Below are positions 15,777 through 27,034 of a stretch of 64,000 bases of DNA, piece after piece. How positions within the stretch are numbered: position 1 is the first letter of the stretch; each line of letters starts with the position of its first letter. Origin of the DNA: Xestospongia bergquistia (taxonomy: Eukaryota; Porifera; Demospongiae; Haplosclerida; Petrosiidae); contig OZ014425.1 of assembly GCA_963965975.1 (NCBI GenBank), positions 4,291,501-4,355,500 on the forward strand, given 5' to 3'. Position numbers and translations under genes: made by a program. The notes under the pieces are model-generated. The model was not told the origin of the DNA. It made no database searches and saw nothing but the letters and a program-made list of their open reading frames with translations.

Positions 15777-18700
15777 GTCATTTAAGTACAGAGCATGTAC
15801 TAAACAGCAAAACTCAAATGCAAGTAAAAATGCAATCAATGATGGTTGAACAGATAGAAAAACTGGTAAGCTAAATACTCCTATTAACTTAACCTGTCAA
15901 ACATAGTTACCATGACAATAGTGATATCAACACTGTTATTGGTATTGTTATTACATCTCACAATAATGTTGTATTCTAACAGTAAACACTCCCTCAATGC
16001 TACTCTACAAGGCATAAAATAACATAATAGTAATGACCATAGTTTGTTGGGTCATTTCTTTCTTCTGACACCTGGCAGCTGTGACTGTCTACCTCTGTTA
16101 TGACAACAGTAGTATACTCTTACTCCACAACAAAAGAAATCTCTGAATTTTATTCCTTTAACATTTTTTTCTTGTTGGACATGAGAGCAATTGGTTTGTG
16201 CCCACAGTGTCTGTAACAGACCTTGTCTTAGTTCATTTGTGGCTAACAAACTATAATTCTCTTTGTCTGTGTCTGCTAACATATCATTTGATTCCATTAT
16301 ATATATGGATTCATCGTCATCTTACCTAATATGGTTCCTTTGTGACATGTATTATTATACTTTTGATACTAGCCCACATGGATTATGAAACAGAGCGTAT
16401 TTCTGGCTGCTTCTCAGTGCTATGATATAATATTATATAACTACTTTGTAACCCATTAACTTTGTAAGGCATTACAAAGTACTTTGTACCATTAACCATT
16501 TATCTGTATTCACTCTCTCTTCCACCTCAATTCCTAGAAGTGTAAATATAATGCAAGGATTGTAATGATATCTAACACCAACACTTAGTAATTAGGGGAC
16601 TTTGATAACCATGACGAGTATAGTGATAAGTTAAATATATGCCTTTTATGGTGCCTTACATTGTCTATAGATATACATGTGTGGTGGTGGCGTGATTGAT
16701 ATTCATGTTAAGTAGTATTACTTCTTTATTGTCATTGTTGTTGTACATTGCCAATTGGCTTTACCTAATATGTAACATCATAGACATCTGGTAATTAAAT
16801 AGATATAATTAACTCTTCAATATGGACTCATAAAGGAGAGTAGAAGTCATGCGGTGACCAAATTTTGTACTTTGAGTTTGAACTCTTGTACTACAGTGGT
16901 TAATTTAGTGACCTAGGATAGATAGAGTTCATAGTAGTTATAAAGCAACAAATTGTAGCTGTTACAAATATCTGATGTCTGTTGCTAGCTGTATGGAGTC
17001 AAAAACTAACCCACCATTACATAATTACATGTTGAACTGCAGATAGTGTGGCATGAGATACAGTAATTCTTGTTTTTATAGAGATATATCAGCAAACATC
17101 AGTAAATAAGAAATATGAAAATATGTCCATGTAATGTTAAAGTGTATTATTAAATGCAATGATTTGTTTAGTATAACGGACATTGCTGGAAGTGATAGCA
17201 CCACAAGGATAAATGTTAGTATTTTGCCTCAAGTGTCTTCTCTTTTTATCCTTCCAAAGTGTCTAGACTGTTTCCTTTTCCAGGAAAGAAACATCACCTT
17301 AAAAGGCCAAACTCTAGCTTTATTGTGTGTTCTAAAAGCCTATGGGTCGGTAAAATCTTACCACATGAAACAATCTTTCTTTTAATTTGCTAGTAATACT
17401 TGAACAGGCAAGGCTTCCTTGAGGTCTTTTGTTTATTGTCTTGTGATTGTTTGGCTTTGATAGAATGTTACTCCTTTGGGAAGCACAACTGACAGCATAA
17501 ACCACAACAAACATTCCCAAAAGAAGCTGTTGTTTTTTTTGTTAGTGGTCAATTTCTGGTGAACTAATGGTTTTGGTATTGTATCAGTATTATCTCCAAG
17601 GTGGGTTCCTTGCATGCCACAACATTGTGTTGTGTGTCTTCACTTTCATCTTTCCTCCCTCAACATCTGTTTGAAACATGCTTTAACTGAATGTAGTGCT
17701 TGTTTGTGGCACACACTAAGTTTATATAACTCACCACAATGGCTGTTGTCATATACAGAACAATTGTATTTATCTGATTTCCACCCACTACAGCTATTGA
17801 ATGAGAAGCAAAAATTACAAGCAATGAAAAAACACTTAAACATTTCGTCAAGTGACCAAGACGATCTCATCTACAAATCTGAACTCTCATCAGTTAATGT
17901 GACTACTCCGCCCACTCCTTCCTCCTCTTCTTCGTCTTCGTCTGCCTTCCAAGTAGCCAGCTTAGGTAAGCCCCTCCCACTTCAAAGCAATATACTTACA
18001 AATACAACTGATTATGCCATTTGTTCTCATAGGTTCTAAATCTCAACCAGCCACTCCCATTGGTGCCACTCCCAGTACAGGACCTGTCTTTCAAGCTGTG
18101 TATACAGACACGAGTGGACAACCAGTTTACATTGTAAACCCTCAACCTACTCTGATACCATTGCAGCTACAACAGTCACCATTACCAGTGGCTCAACCAA
18201 CAACACCACAGGTATTTTATGTCAACATGTACAGATTCATTAGAACATATCTATTGTTTATCAAATAGTTATATAACTATAATAATGTAACTGTTTTACT
18301 TATTACTAACCAGTATGATAATATAATTTGTGATGAAATAGGACCAGCTGCTCAACTATGAGCTACTATTACAACACAAACTTGTCTTTACTCTAGGCTA
18401 CGCCCACTACTTTAAAATTAGATTCATCAGGAACAGTCATGTCATCTTTGTACACGCCCACTAATCAAGGCTCAAGGAGCATTGCTGTTGCACAAACATA
18501 CAATCCTCCCAAACTGGATGGTCTTCTTCAACCAGCTACCAGTATGAAACTGCCGCTAGGAAATGGCGGCACTCAGCCAAGTGAAGTTGGTCCTATTAGA
18601 CACAGACAGAGCAGACCAGCTAGTGAGAGACCATCACCTGTTGCTTTTGATGGTAATCATTTGAAGCTTTCTTTAATGTTAATATGTATATAGGCACATT

Positions 18701-19314
18701 GAAGTTAGTGATTAAAGCTTTTGGTTCATCTAAATGAATTTTTCATCGTTTCTCTTAGTTGACATTACCTCTTTATCAATTTCTAGAGACACAAGAAGCA
18801 TTGCGTAAAGCAATACCAAGATACTCAAAGATTGATCAAAGACCTCCGTTTACTTACGCTAGTCTCATTCGTCAGGCTATTTTAGAATCACCTGATCAAT
18901 GTTTAACTTTGTGTGAAATCTATGCTTGGTTCATGAAGAATTTTATCTACTTTAAAGAGAATAATCCCACATGGAAGGTACAATATGTTATACCATCACT
19001 GAGAATTTTGCTTGGATAATAACTACCTTAATAATAAGAGTATTAATTAGTGGAATCTTTATGGTTATCATTTTCAAGTTAAACTAAGCAACTTATTTCA
19101 ATCCTGTCATTTCGTTGCATGTGATGTTTGAAGTGAAGACTTGTGTAATTTTTTCTTATAACTTAGCAGCTGTTTATTATAGTATTGTCAAACTGAATGT
19201 GACGTGTACATGTACTTTCATGTCATGTGATTTGAAAGTGTACATTAATGTAGGTTATGTAGTAAATACAACATTTGTGGTTACATGGTTAATACAATAA
19301 TGATGTCACATATG

Positions 19315-19402
<88 letters not shown>

Positions 19403-20703
19403 ATTTGATCTCACCTTTGATTTGTCTTCTCTTTATTTAGAATGCTATTCGACACAATCTCTCCTTACACAAATGTTTTGTTCGTGTTGAGCTGAACAAG
19501 AGTCGTGGAGCTGTGTGGACTGTTGACGATACTCTCTATAAGAAAAAGAGACACATGAAATTGTAAGAACATCAAGAATGATAACTTGGAGAGAGAGAGA
19601 GAGAGAGAGAGAGAGCTTTTATGTCATGCTTTTATAAAAAATAATTCTATTGTAATGTTAATAGTATAGTTATTAACTTTATATTATTATTTTAAGATAT
19701 TTGACTTAAACATTTCCTCTTTTTTTTCATTTTCCAGAGTCACTGCCGAAGGTGAACCATCAGTTCATTTTGATTCCAATGGTTTAACTCCTGATGGTGA
19801 CATGAGTAAGTAAAAGTACATGTATCACATGACTCTTATACATGTATCACATGACTTCTGAATTACAAAATTTACCTTTTGTCATTAGCAATTGGTGAAG
19901 AAGATAACATTAAACTTTTGAGTTCCATTGACGAAAGAGGAGATGGAACTTCAATGATTCCAACACTTCAAACATTACCTCCAGATGATGACATGAGTGA
20001 CCATACGCCCCATAACAGACTCAATGAAGGAGAGGAAATTTATGTGGATGAAGATGAAGAGGAAGATGAGGATGATGAGGACGATGATGAGGAAACAAAT
20101 AGTTATGACAACAGACACAACAGGTATGCGTTACAACTATGATGTAGTTAAAGCAGGACAGACTATTTAAGAGCATTCTGAAATCTGATTGGTTGCCCTT
20201 AAACATTCTGTAATCTGATTGGCTGCTTAGTAAGTTTGAAGCATACTGTAGTCTGATTGGTTGTTTTGAAATATTCTGTAATCTGATTGGCTGCTTGGTA
20301 GTTTGAAGCACAGTGTAATTTGATTGGCTACTTATGAACAAAATATTCACTGATATGCCAGATCCATTGAGAGTCTGCCTCTGTCTGACCAATCAGATTG
20401 CTCTAATATGTTATTTGAGCTATCAATGCAACTATTGACTGAATTGTCAACACTAATGTTAACCATTTAAACTAGAGCTCAAAGAAATATATAGTACTAG
20501 TTTATTTATTAATGAACTCGATTATCAATTGTTATTCTTTTAGATCTGTTAGTCCTCATGATTTGATGATAAGAGCTGATGTCTCATCTCCTGGCAATGG
20601 TAGCAGTCGATCAGATTCAACTCTTGGCTACGGAAACAATTATTCGTCCATTCCATCTCAAGGTGCTTATACTGTGTCCATCAACTACCCTCGGACTGAC
20701 TAA
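7725..20703 (+). CDS. FoxP: forkhead transcription factor of the FoxP class
   Basis: Thirteen coding exons: 7725..8028, 8716..8854, 12563..12618, 14900..14984, 15778..15865, 17794..17965, 18033..18211, 18397..18652, 18787..18977, 19441..19562, 19738..19805, 19889..20123, 20544..20703; all phases agree; 684 aa (human FOXP2 about 715). Order: Ser/Thr/Gln-rich N-terminus; C2H2 zinc finger C-x4-C-x12-H-x4-H (about 178-202, CRWPEC...HLSTEH); leucine zipper (about 205-240, with [21 protein letters not shown]), the FoxP dimerisation unit; Pro/Gln-rich linker; forkhead (about 445-530, [14 protein letters not shown]...[17 protein letters not shown]...GAVWTVDD); acidic tail (about 605-625). Finger plus zipper plus forkhead is diagnostic of FoxP. 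The hinge reads F-I-Y-F where FOXP2 has F-A-Y-F and most other Fox proteins have Pro. The wing carries two extra residues (NKSRG). Nuclear DNA-binding regulator. Confidence 0.95.
8855..12562 (+). other. largest FoxP intron
   Basis: 3.7 kb, AT-rich, with no coding exon that fits the frame. Contains short degenerate GGAT-type repeats near 9740-9815 and ends in a (CT)n tract (about 12483-12560) that serves as the acceptor's pyrimidine tract. FoxP intron 1 (8029-8715) holds nothing recognisable. Confidence 0.6.
12619..14899 (+). other. FoxP intron 3
   Basis: 2.3 kb without supported exons. A (TG)n microsatellite lies at about 14721-14794, roughly 105 bp before the zinc-finger exon. Open frames seen here are short, lack domain signal and have no splice context. 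Confidence 0.6.
15691..15777 (+). repeat. (CT)n microsatellite forming a FoxP 3' splice site
   Basis: About 85 bp of CT dinucleotides run straight into TAG|TCATTTAAG, the acceptor of the exon encoding the second half of the zinc finger. It acts as the pyrimidine tract of this intron (14985-15777). Confidence 0.8.
15866..17793 (+). other. FoxP intron inside the leucine zipper
   Basis: 1.9 kb phase-0 intron between EQIEKL and LNEKQKL. Alignment from memory to vertebrate FOXP zippers leaves no missing residues, so no exon is expected. Nothing else recognised. Confidence 0.6.
19320..19401 (+). repeat. (TG)n microsatellite in FoxP forkhead intron
   Basis: About 82 bp of GT dinucleotides in the intron (18978-19440) that splits the forkhead domain between TWK and NAIRHN, about 40 bp before the acceptor. 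A short (GA)n run at 19591-19614 follows the next donor. Confidence 0.85.
20185..20396. repeat. cluster of six CCAAT-box-like motifs in the last FoxP intron
   Basis: CTGATTGG at 20185, 20215, 20253 and 20283; TTGATTGG at 20320; the reverse form CCAATCAG at 20389. The motifs sit in a degenerate repeat of about 30-40 bp (ATTCTGTAATCTGATTGGCTGC). CTGATTGG is the reverse complement of CCAATCAG, the NF-Y box. Whether this is an enhancer or a decayed minisatellite cannot be told from sequence. Confidence 0.55.
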
Positions 20704-21679
20704 AAGTATTATTAATATGGGAGGTGGGTGTAGTTTAGTGGGTATTAGCTATTTGGTTGTTTCCATAGTAGCAAAATAATACTGCCTTGTTGATTTTTAT
20801 TTCAAATTTGAAAAGTCCCTCTCTTCTTTCTTTAGGTCACTTACATTAGCTAATAAGACTATTAGGATTTGGAACAAAACTAATCATTTTAAAGACGACC
20901 TTTAGCGATATTATCGAGTGTTCGTGCACTTTATTATTATAAAAAATCAAAGACATTATTTTCTAGACTATAATAATCAATAATAAATTAATATGTCTCT
21001 CTTGGAAGGTATATGTATAATGTACAGTACTTACAATGATATTTAGTGTGTTGTATATTTTTGTTGATTTCCTCTACTGCCAATAATGAATTATTATCTT
21101 TTCCAGTTAAAAATGCTAATTTTTGGTTTGTATTATCTGTAATACAGTCTTTTCCTCTTCTTTGAAATACTTCCATTCAATTTTCTATCTACTAATTATA
21201 ACATTTGATATTAAATTTACTTTCTCAAAATTAAATTGTTGCAGTTATAATAATAGGTTATCATTAAAAGTACATGCTAATTAAATTATTGTATCAGTCC
21301 AGAACCTATTAGTATGAAACCCATAACCTTAGAGCTGTTAATACTTCTAACAGAAAGTATTAATAATGAAGCCAAACATATTGATAATGAACTTAAGCAT
21401 TATTGTTTATTATTGTCAATCCTCATTTTAATAATTTATATTTTTATTTTTTACGTATAATTGGAAAGAAACACCAGAAGCCTTTGATACAGCTAAAATT
21501 TTTATAATTATTAATATTATCATCTTTTAATAAAAGTATAATAGTTATAATTGTACATCTATACATGTACTAATTACATGTAATAGAGAATCCATACTAA
21601 CTAATTACATGTAATAGAATGTTATTACTATAATTAAGTACATGTACTAATTACATGTACTTATACTAACAATTAGTGT
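20704..21679. other. convergent intergenic region, FoxP and RECK-like 3' ends
   Basis: 976 bp, very AT-rich. A candidate FoxP poly(A) signal AATAAA is at 20982-20987. TTTATT (AATAAA on the minus strand) occurs near 21407 and 21447 for the opposite gene. TACATGTAATTA-type short repeats lie at 21560-21665. No coding signal. Confidence 0.5.
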
Positions 21680-24600
21680 TCAATAGTTTATAAGAACTGC
21701 CACTACAGATAGCACAATAATTATATTGGTTATTACAGGAGCAAGAACGAGAGAGCCACTATTGACATCTTCATTCAATGTTTCGTCTCCATTTATTGAT
21801 GTAGTGTTACTAGCACTAGTGTTAACATTATTTGACACATTCTTCTGAACTGATTTTTTTCCTGCAGGTCCTAAGTTCTTTGTTATGGTATCTGTCTCTA
21901 GAGCTTTCGGAGGATTGTTAATCAATTCCACTAATTCCTTGCTTGCAGCAATACATTGAGTGTCATGTGCACCACCGACAGCTTCCAGTACAATAGAAAG
22001 GTCACCTTTGTCAGTCATTGTTGTAGTCAAGTGACAATTCTTGCTGGCAGACTCTGGGACAAGTTTACGTATGAAATTTTCCACCACGTACATGTGATTG
22101 GATTCTTTCATATCAGCTAATCCTTTAGCATTTGGATGTATACTAACAGCTGCACCTATTGTAATAAGTAATAATAATAATACTGTACTAAGAAAATGCA
22201 TATATGAAGGTTCTTACCACATACAGGACAACATGAGTCTTCTGGTATAACAGTGTTTTTACACTTAAGTTGAGCACATCGCTTGGCTTTTCTTACTTCT
22301 TCACAAGACTTCTCTCGTGAGAGGCTGATAGATGGATAGATAAATGGATCGATAAATGGATAGATGGATGGATGGATAGATGGATGGATGGATGGATGGG
22401 GTCAGCTTACTCATCAGCAAAACATTTTCCATAGTAGTCAATTCGTACAGAGTGAGTTTTTGCATGACAGCTAGATTTATATGTAACCCCTGTACTTCCA
22501 CACACTTCTCCTTTACACTGATCAGGTCGACAGGGTCCAGTGTAGGCCAACTTCACTTTTGCTTTATGAAGATAGCAAGGAGAGGGATAGGTTTCCCCAT
22601 CACTCCCACAGACTTCAGCATTGTTAGTTTTTGGACAATTCTTTGTAGCAACTATAGATGAATTGAAGAAATAAAATAACATGGCATTCATTTGTAATCT
22701 TACTGCACATAAATTGTTCACAAGGTACTTTCTTTCCTGCAGTGTTGTACAAAGCAAAACATGGACCATTTGTTGTAGGTACACATGTTTCATCTTTTCC
22801 ACAATTGTTGAGTTTACATGGATCCTAACATTCACAATAATTATCTTTAATATGTATTAATTAATTTTGTCTTTACCTTCTTTTCACAGGGTCCCATTGT
22901 GATATCCGTCTCCTTAAGGCCAGCACAATTTACAGCATGACAAAGAGAGTTATAGGTCTTACCATTAGCTCCACATACCTCTTCTCCTTTCTTCTTTTCA
23001 CATCTGCAACAAAGAATTATAAGACACCATATATAAAATGCCTTATGTCATGTGCTATTCACTCTCTCACCTGCTGCATGGATCAAGATTAGTTGGAAGT
23101 TGAGTTGGAGAAGATTTATCTGTTTTATCACCAGAATCTGTTGATGAAAGAATAATAATGTCCATCTGGTTATTGTGTTATATAAAATTACCATTTATAT
23201 TAGCAGGAGCATTGTCAGTGCATTTGAATTGTGTACACTCAAGACGACCATTCCTACATTCACATGTGTTACATTTGATTTTGATTTTATCTCCTGGTTG
23301 AACTATACTACCATCTGGACTGGTACATGATTTATCTAATAAAACAAAGTTAACTGATGTTATTGATCTGAGATAATACCTTGGATTGTTTGTGTTGGTT
23401 CTGTCACCATTGGTTCACTAGTTGAAGGAAAAGGAGATGTGATTAGGTGTGAAGGAGGAAGAGGAGGTGTAGTTGGGGGAGAGTGTGGTCGATAATACTT
23501 TCGTCGTGGAGGCACTGGAGGAGAAGGAGGTGTATTTGGGGGAGAGTGTGGTCGGTAATACTTTCGTCGTGGAGGAGGAGTTGAAATCAAAGGACGACGA
23601 TTCTTGGGCCTGTATGTGGGACGATATCTTTGTGGTGGAGTTGTGGTTGGAGGAGAAGTTGTAGTCGGTGATGTAGCAGTAGTTGCTCCAGATTTTAGGA
23701 AGTTGTAGTGGGCAACTGCATTGGAATTTCCAGAGTAATAGAGTTGCAAGAACTTGTGGTAATTTTTTCTCTCTCTCTCAGGCTCCTTTTCCTTTATTAG
23801 CTGAACAACCTCCCTTGGGTTATCTCTTCCAGCATAACCTGTCTTCATACTATTGTCAATAGCTTTGGAAGCTCGTACAATAAACTTATACTCCCTGCTT
23901 TTTTGTCGGTCCCGAAGTAGGTTGTTTACAAAATTTTCAATATTAAACTCTAATCCTGTCAACTGTGAGTACTTCTTGAGTACAATTCTGTGATAATGCC
24001 ATCGATCCTTTCGATTCTGACTTCCTCGATTGTAATTTCCCTTTTGACTTCCCCGATTTCTGTTATGATATGAACTGGTAGGTCTGCGATAACTATTTCG
24101 TGAGCCATATCCTGAAAACAGATAACAAAGTTAAAAAATATAATACCAGTAACAAATCACTCACGTCTGTAAGCACGTTTCATTCTCATTTTGTATTCTT
24201 CAACAAATAGATCTTCTAGAGCATGTTTAGCTTCCTCCTCACTCATTATTGGGTCCATATCATCATCATCATTCTTGTCATCAATTTCTTGGTTCATATT
24301 CTCTTGCTTATCTTCAAAAGTATGGTGTGAGTTTCGCTTGAAACTGTTTGATTTTACATTGGGTTGATCCAATGAGTCCACTGTTTGCTTTTTATCACTT
24401 GAACTTTCAAAATCAGCTAGAACTTGTTCATGACTTGTATGACCTCTGTTAGGGAGATTTGTGCTTGGATTGGGTACACCTTGAGAATGGTCCCAATTGA
24501 CTTCTCTTTTAAAAGTATGAGAGTTGATGACAGCATTATGTTGTTGATTAGTATTGAGATCATCCCATTGACTTGGACCTGGTGCCATACCAAAAGACAA

Positions 24601-26830
24601 TTTTAAAAACTCATGTGCTATGTCTCTTTTCTGTCTTGTTCCAGCTTTATTAAGGGCATCAAGAGCAGCACTAGCTTCTTTAACTACTGTATTGAGTTTC
24701 TCTTTTGTTGTTGACATAATTTGACTGGTTGGTGTTTTATGTGTAGTTTTCGTTTCATGCTTCATATTTGGTTCAGGTTTTGGAGTTGAGGTTTGAATGA
24801 GATGCTGTATCTTTTGTTCATGATTAACTAAGGGTTGTGAATGTTGCTTAACAGGTTTGCTTCTTATTTTATTATGGACTAGTGGTTTCTTTAAATGGTT
24901 ACCATGGTGCTTTCTAAAGAAATGTTTTTGAGAATTAGCTTTTTTTCTTTGTTCAGGTTTCTGTTTTGTCGATGGTGGTGAACAACAGCCTTTAGTGCTT
25001 GCTTTAGTATTAGTGATACGTGCTTTGAAAAGTTGGTATTTTCTTTTAGTATATCTTTGACCATTGTAGTAATTGTACAAGAACTTGAAAATGAAGTTAT
25101 CACTATTGCGAGGCGAAGCCTTCTTCAGAACCTCTACAATTGTTTCTGGTTTGTCACTTCCCTTGAATCCTGTTTTTTCTGCTTTGAGAATAGCATCTCG
25201 TGTTTTTGTTAATTGTTCCACTTCTCTAATAGTCTTGATATTTCCCCTTCTGTATTGATTAAGATAGTGAGCAACATCTAGTTTGTAGTGGTATTTAGTG
25301 AGATGCATGAATGATTTTAAGATCCTTCGAACAGTAGGCAAGTCCTTTTTCTTTATAGCTACCTTGTTAACACGGCCATGATTCCTGTAAGGATGTCTGT
25401 GATGTCCTCTTCTTCCATTAAATCTGTGACGATAGCGATATCGGCCTCTCCTAGGTACTCGTTTAAGACCACGAACTGATCTTGTTGTTACTTTTAATTC
25501 CTCCATATCATTATCTTCAATGTTAGCCATAGAGTTTTCATTGGTTTCCTCATCAATCTTTTCTTCAGTATAAATGTTATCATCATCTTTAGGTTCATTT
25601 TCAGGTTTTATCTTCTCTTCTACTTCACCAACTTCAGATTCACTGTTAGCCATGGAGTTTTCATTGGTTTCCTCATCAATCTTTTCTTCATTCTCATCAG
25701 TATAAATATTACCATCATCTTTAGGTTCATTTTCAGGTTTTGTCTTCTCTTCTAATTCACCAACTTCAGATTCACTGTTAGCCATGGAGTTTTGATTGAT
25801 TTCCTCATCAATCTTTTCTTCATTCTCATCAGTATAAATATTATTGTCATCTTTAGGTTCATTTTCAGGTTTTGTCTTCTCTTCTACTTCATCACCTTCA
25901 GACTCATCTTTGGTTGTCATATCATCTTCTATTACTTGTACATCATCATTTTCTGTCACAACATTTGTTTCTGCATCTTCAAAATCATCAATAGCAGGTC
26001 CTTCATCTTCATTAACATTTCTGGTAATCCGGTCAGTGGTGTCTAAATCTTTGTCATCATCTTGGTCTTCTTCGTATTCCTCTTTGTCATCTTCCTCTTC
26101 ATTAAGCTCCTCCTCTTCTTGATCATTTTCTTCCTTATCATTCTCAATAATTTCTTCATCTGGTTCATCTAAGTCGTCTATTGGTTCCACTCTACCCTCC
26201 TCTTCTTCATCATCTTCTTGCTTCTCCATTTGTTTCTCCTTTTTATCATCTTCCTCTTCCTCTTGTTCTTGCTCCTCCCTCTCCTTTTCTTCTTGCTTTT
26301 TGTCCAATTCATTTTCATCTTCTTTTTCATCTTTTTTCTCTTCTCTTTCTCCCTTATCTTGTCTCTCTTCAATGTCATTTTCCTCTTCCTCTTCAGAGTT
26401 TTCATCTTTAAGTCCTTGGAATTCCTTTTCTGTTAGAGGAAGAAAGGGCCCTATAGGTGCAGGTTCATCCTTTCCTGTGTCATCACTCTCTAGGAGTCTG
26501 TTAGTTTCATCATCAGTATGTAACATTTTGTCATTCGATTTAGTGTTCTCCACAAGACATATCCCTTCCTCACGAAAGTAAGTAGCACAGTAGTATCCAT
26601 CAGGACAAGGTTCTGTATCGCTGCATTGTATAACATCTATAACAAGGTAACATGCATTTAATAAATACCCTATGTATATAATATTATATATATACAACTG
26701 ATTCCCTATAGAAAAAATAAATAAACTTACTGCTAACTCTATCGAAGTCTTCCGAGACTACACAATGCAAAGACAGCAACAAAATCATTCCATAAGAACA
26801 TAAAATTCGTTGAAAACTAGGAGTCATCAT
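21680..26830 (-). CDS. polyampholyte multi-Kazal RECK-like surface protein with two copies of a novel domain
   Basis: Ten exons: 26830..26731, 26636..24165, 24111..23380, 23335..23192, 23137..23071, 23003..22877, 22824..22704, 22651..22411, 22324..22218, 22155..21680; phases agree; 1528 aa. Order: signal peptide (start MMTPSFQ chosen; an in-frame ATG lies at 26893); [13 protein letters not shown]...GIC motif; Glu/Asp-rich region with three repeats of about 40 aa (plus-strand 25505-25880); novel domain copy 1 (about 466-570); Lys/His-rich region and cleavage-like RQKR (about 700); RMKRAYRR; novel domain copy 2 (about 890-995); Pro/Thr-rich linker; pacifastin/VWC-like Cys unit (1102-1149); Kazal; follistatin-like unit; two Kazals; VWC-like CCPVC; C-terminal domain and hydrophobic tail. 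The tail domain (C[12 protein letters not shown]) recalls the end of RECK, a GPI-anchored metalloprotease regulator. A role in pericellular protease control is inferred. Confidence 0.8.
22326..22400. repeat. (GGAT)n-type repeat in an intron of the RECK-like gene
   Basis: Degenerate GATGGATGGATA repeat filling most of the intron between the third Kazal exon and the VWC-like exon. Similar short GGAT repeats occur at 34344-34440 and 55940-56015. Confidence 0.7.
25505..25880 (-). repeat. in-frame tandem repeat coding for three acidic units of about 40 residues
   Basis: Inside exon 2 of the RECK-like gene. Units share KPENEPKDD-x-[11 protein letters not shown] and NSMAN; the last unit lacks the DENE step. 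The repeat is roughly 120-126 bp and stays in frame, so it varies protein length without breaking it. Likely a recent local duplication. Confidence 0.8.
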
Positions 26831-27034
26831 TCTCTTCTTCGCAAAAAGTAGACAGCTATGTAATAGTTGCGTCGTAGTGATGCTAATGCGCATGCGCAGA
26901 AAGTAAACATACGTGACCTCAGGGAAACGTAAGCGTACACGAAAAATGACTGAGCATGCGCAATGTTGTTACATAATTTTAATAATTATTAATTGTAATA
27001 GGCTTAGCAAGAGGAGGAACTATCACACAGACTT
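26831..27034. promoter_or_regulatory. bidirectional promoter with two NRF1-like palindromes
   Basis: 204 bp between the start codons of the RECK-like gene (-) and the CaaX-box gene (+). TGCGCATGCGCA (perfect NRF1-type palindrome) at 26887-26898 and TGAGCATGCGCA at 26951-26962. The second is the reverse complement of the 12-mer at 664-675 in the promoter of the paralogous gene. Confidence 0.6.

Noticed and set aside
22156-22201. Apparent signal peptide [15 protein letters not shown] starting a 173-aa secreted protein
   Set aside because: This segment is the intron read in frame; an acceptor at 22155 joins the downstream sequence to the VWC-like exon in the right phase.
26178-26581. Ser/Phe/Leu-rich open frames opposite the acidic region
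   Set aside because: Antisense reading of GAA/GAT-rich codons always gives such frames; the minus-strand exon is supported by homology to the paralogue.
26637-26697. Alternative N-terminus [13 protein letters not shown] for the large acidic protein
   Set aside because: It is intronic and AT-rich; the acceptor at 26636 and the signal-peptide exon 26830..26731 fit, as in the paralogue.
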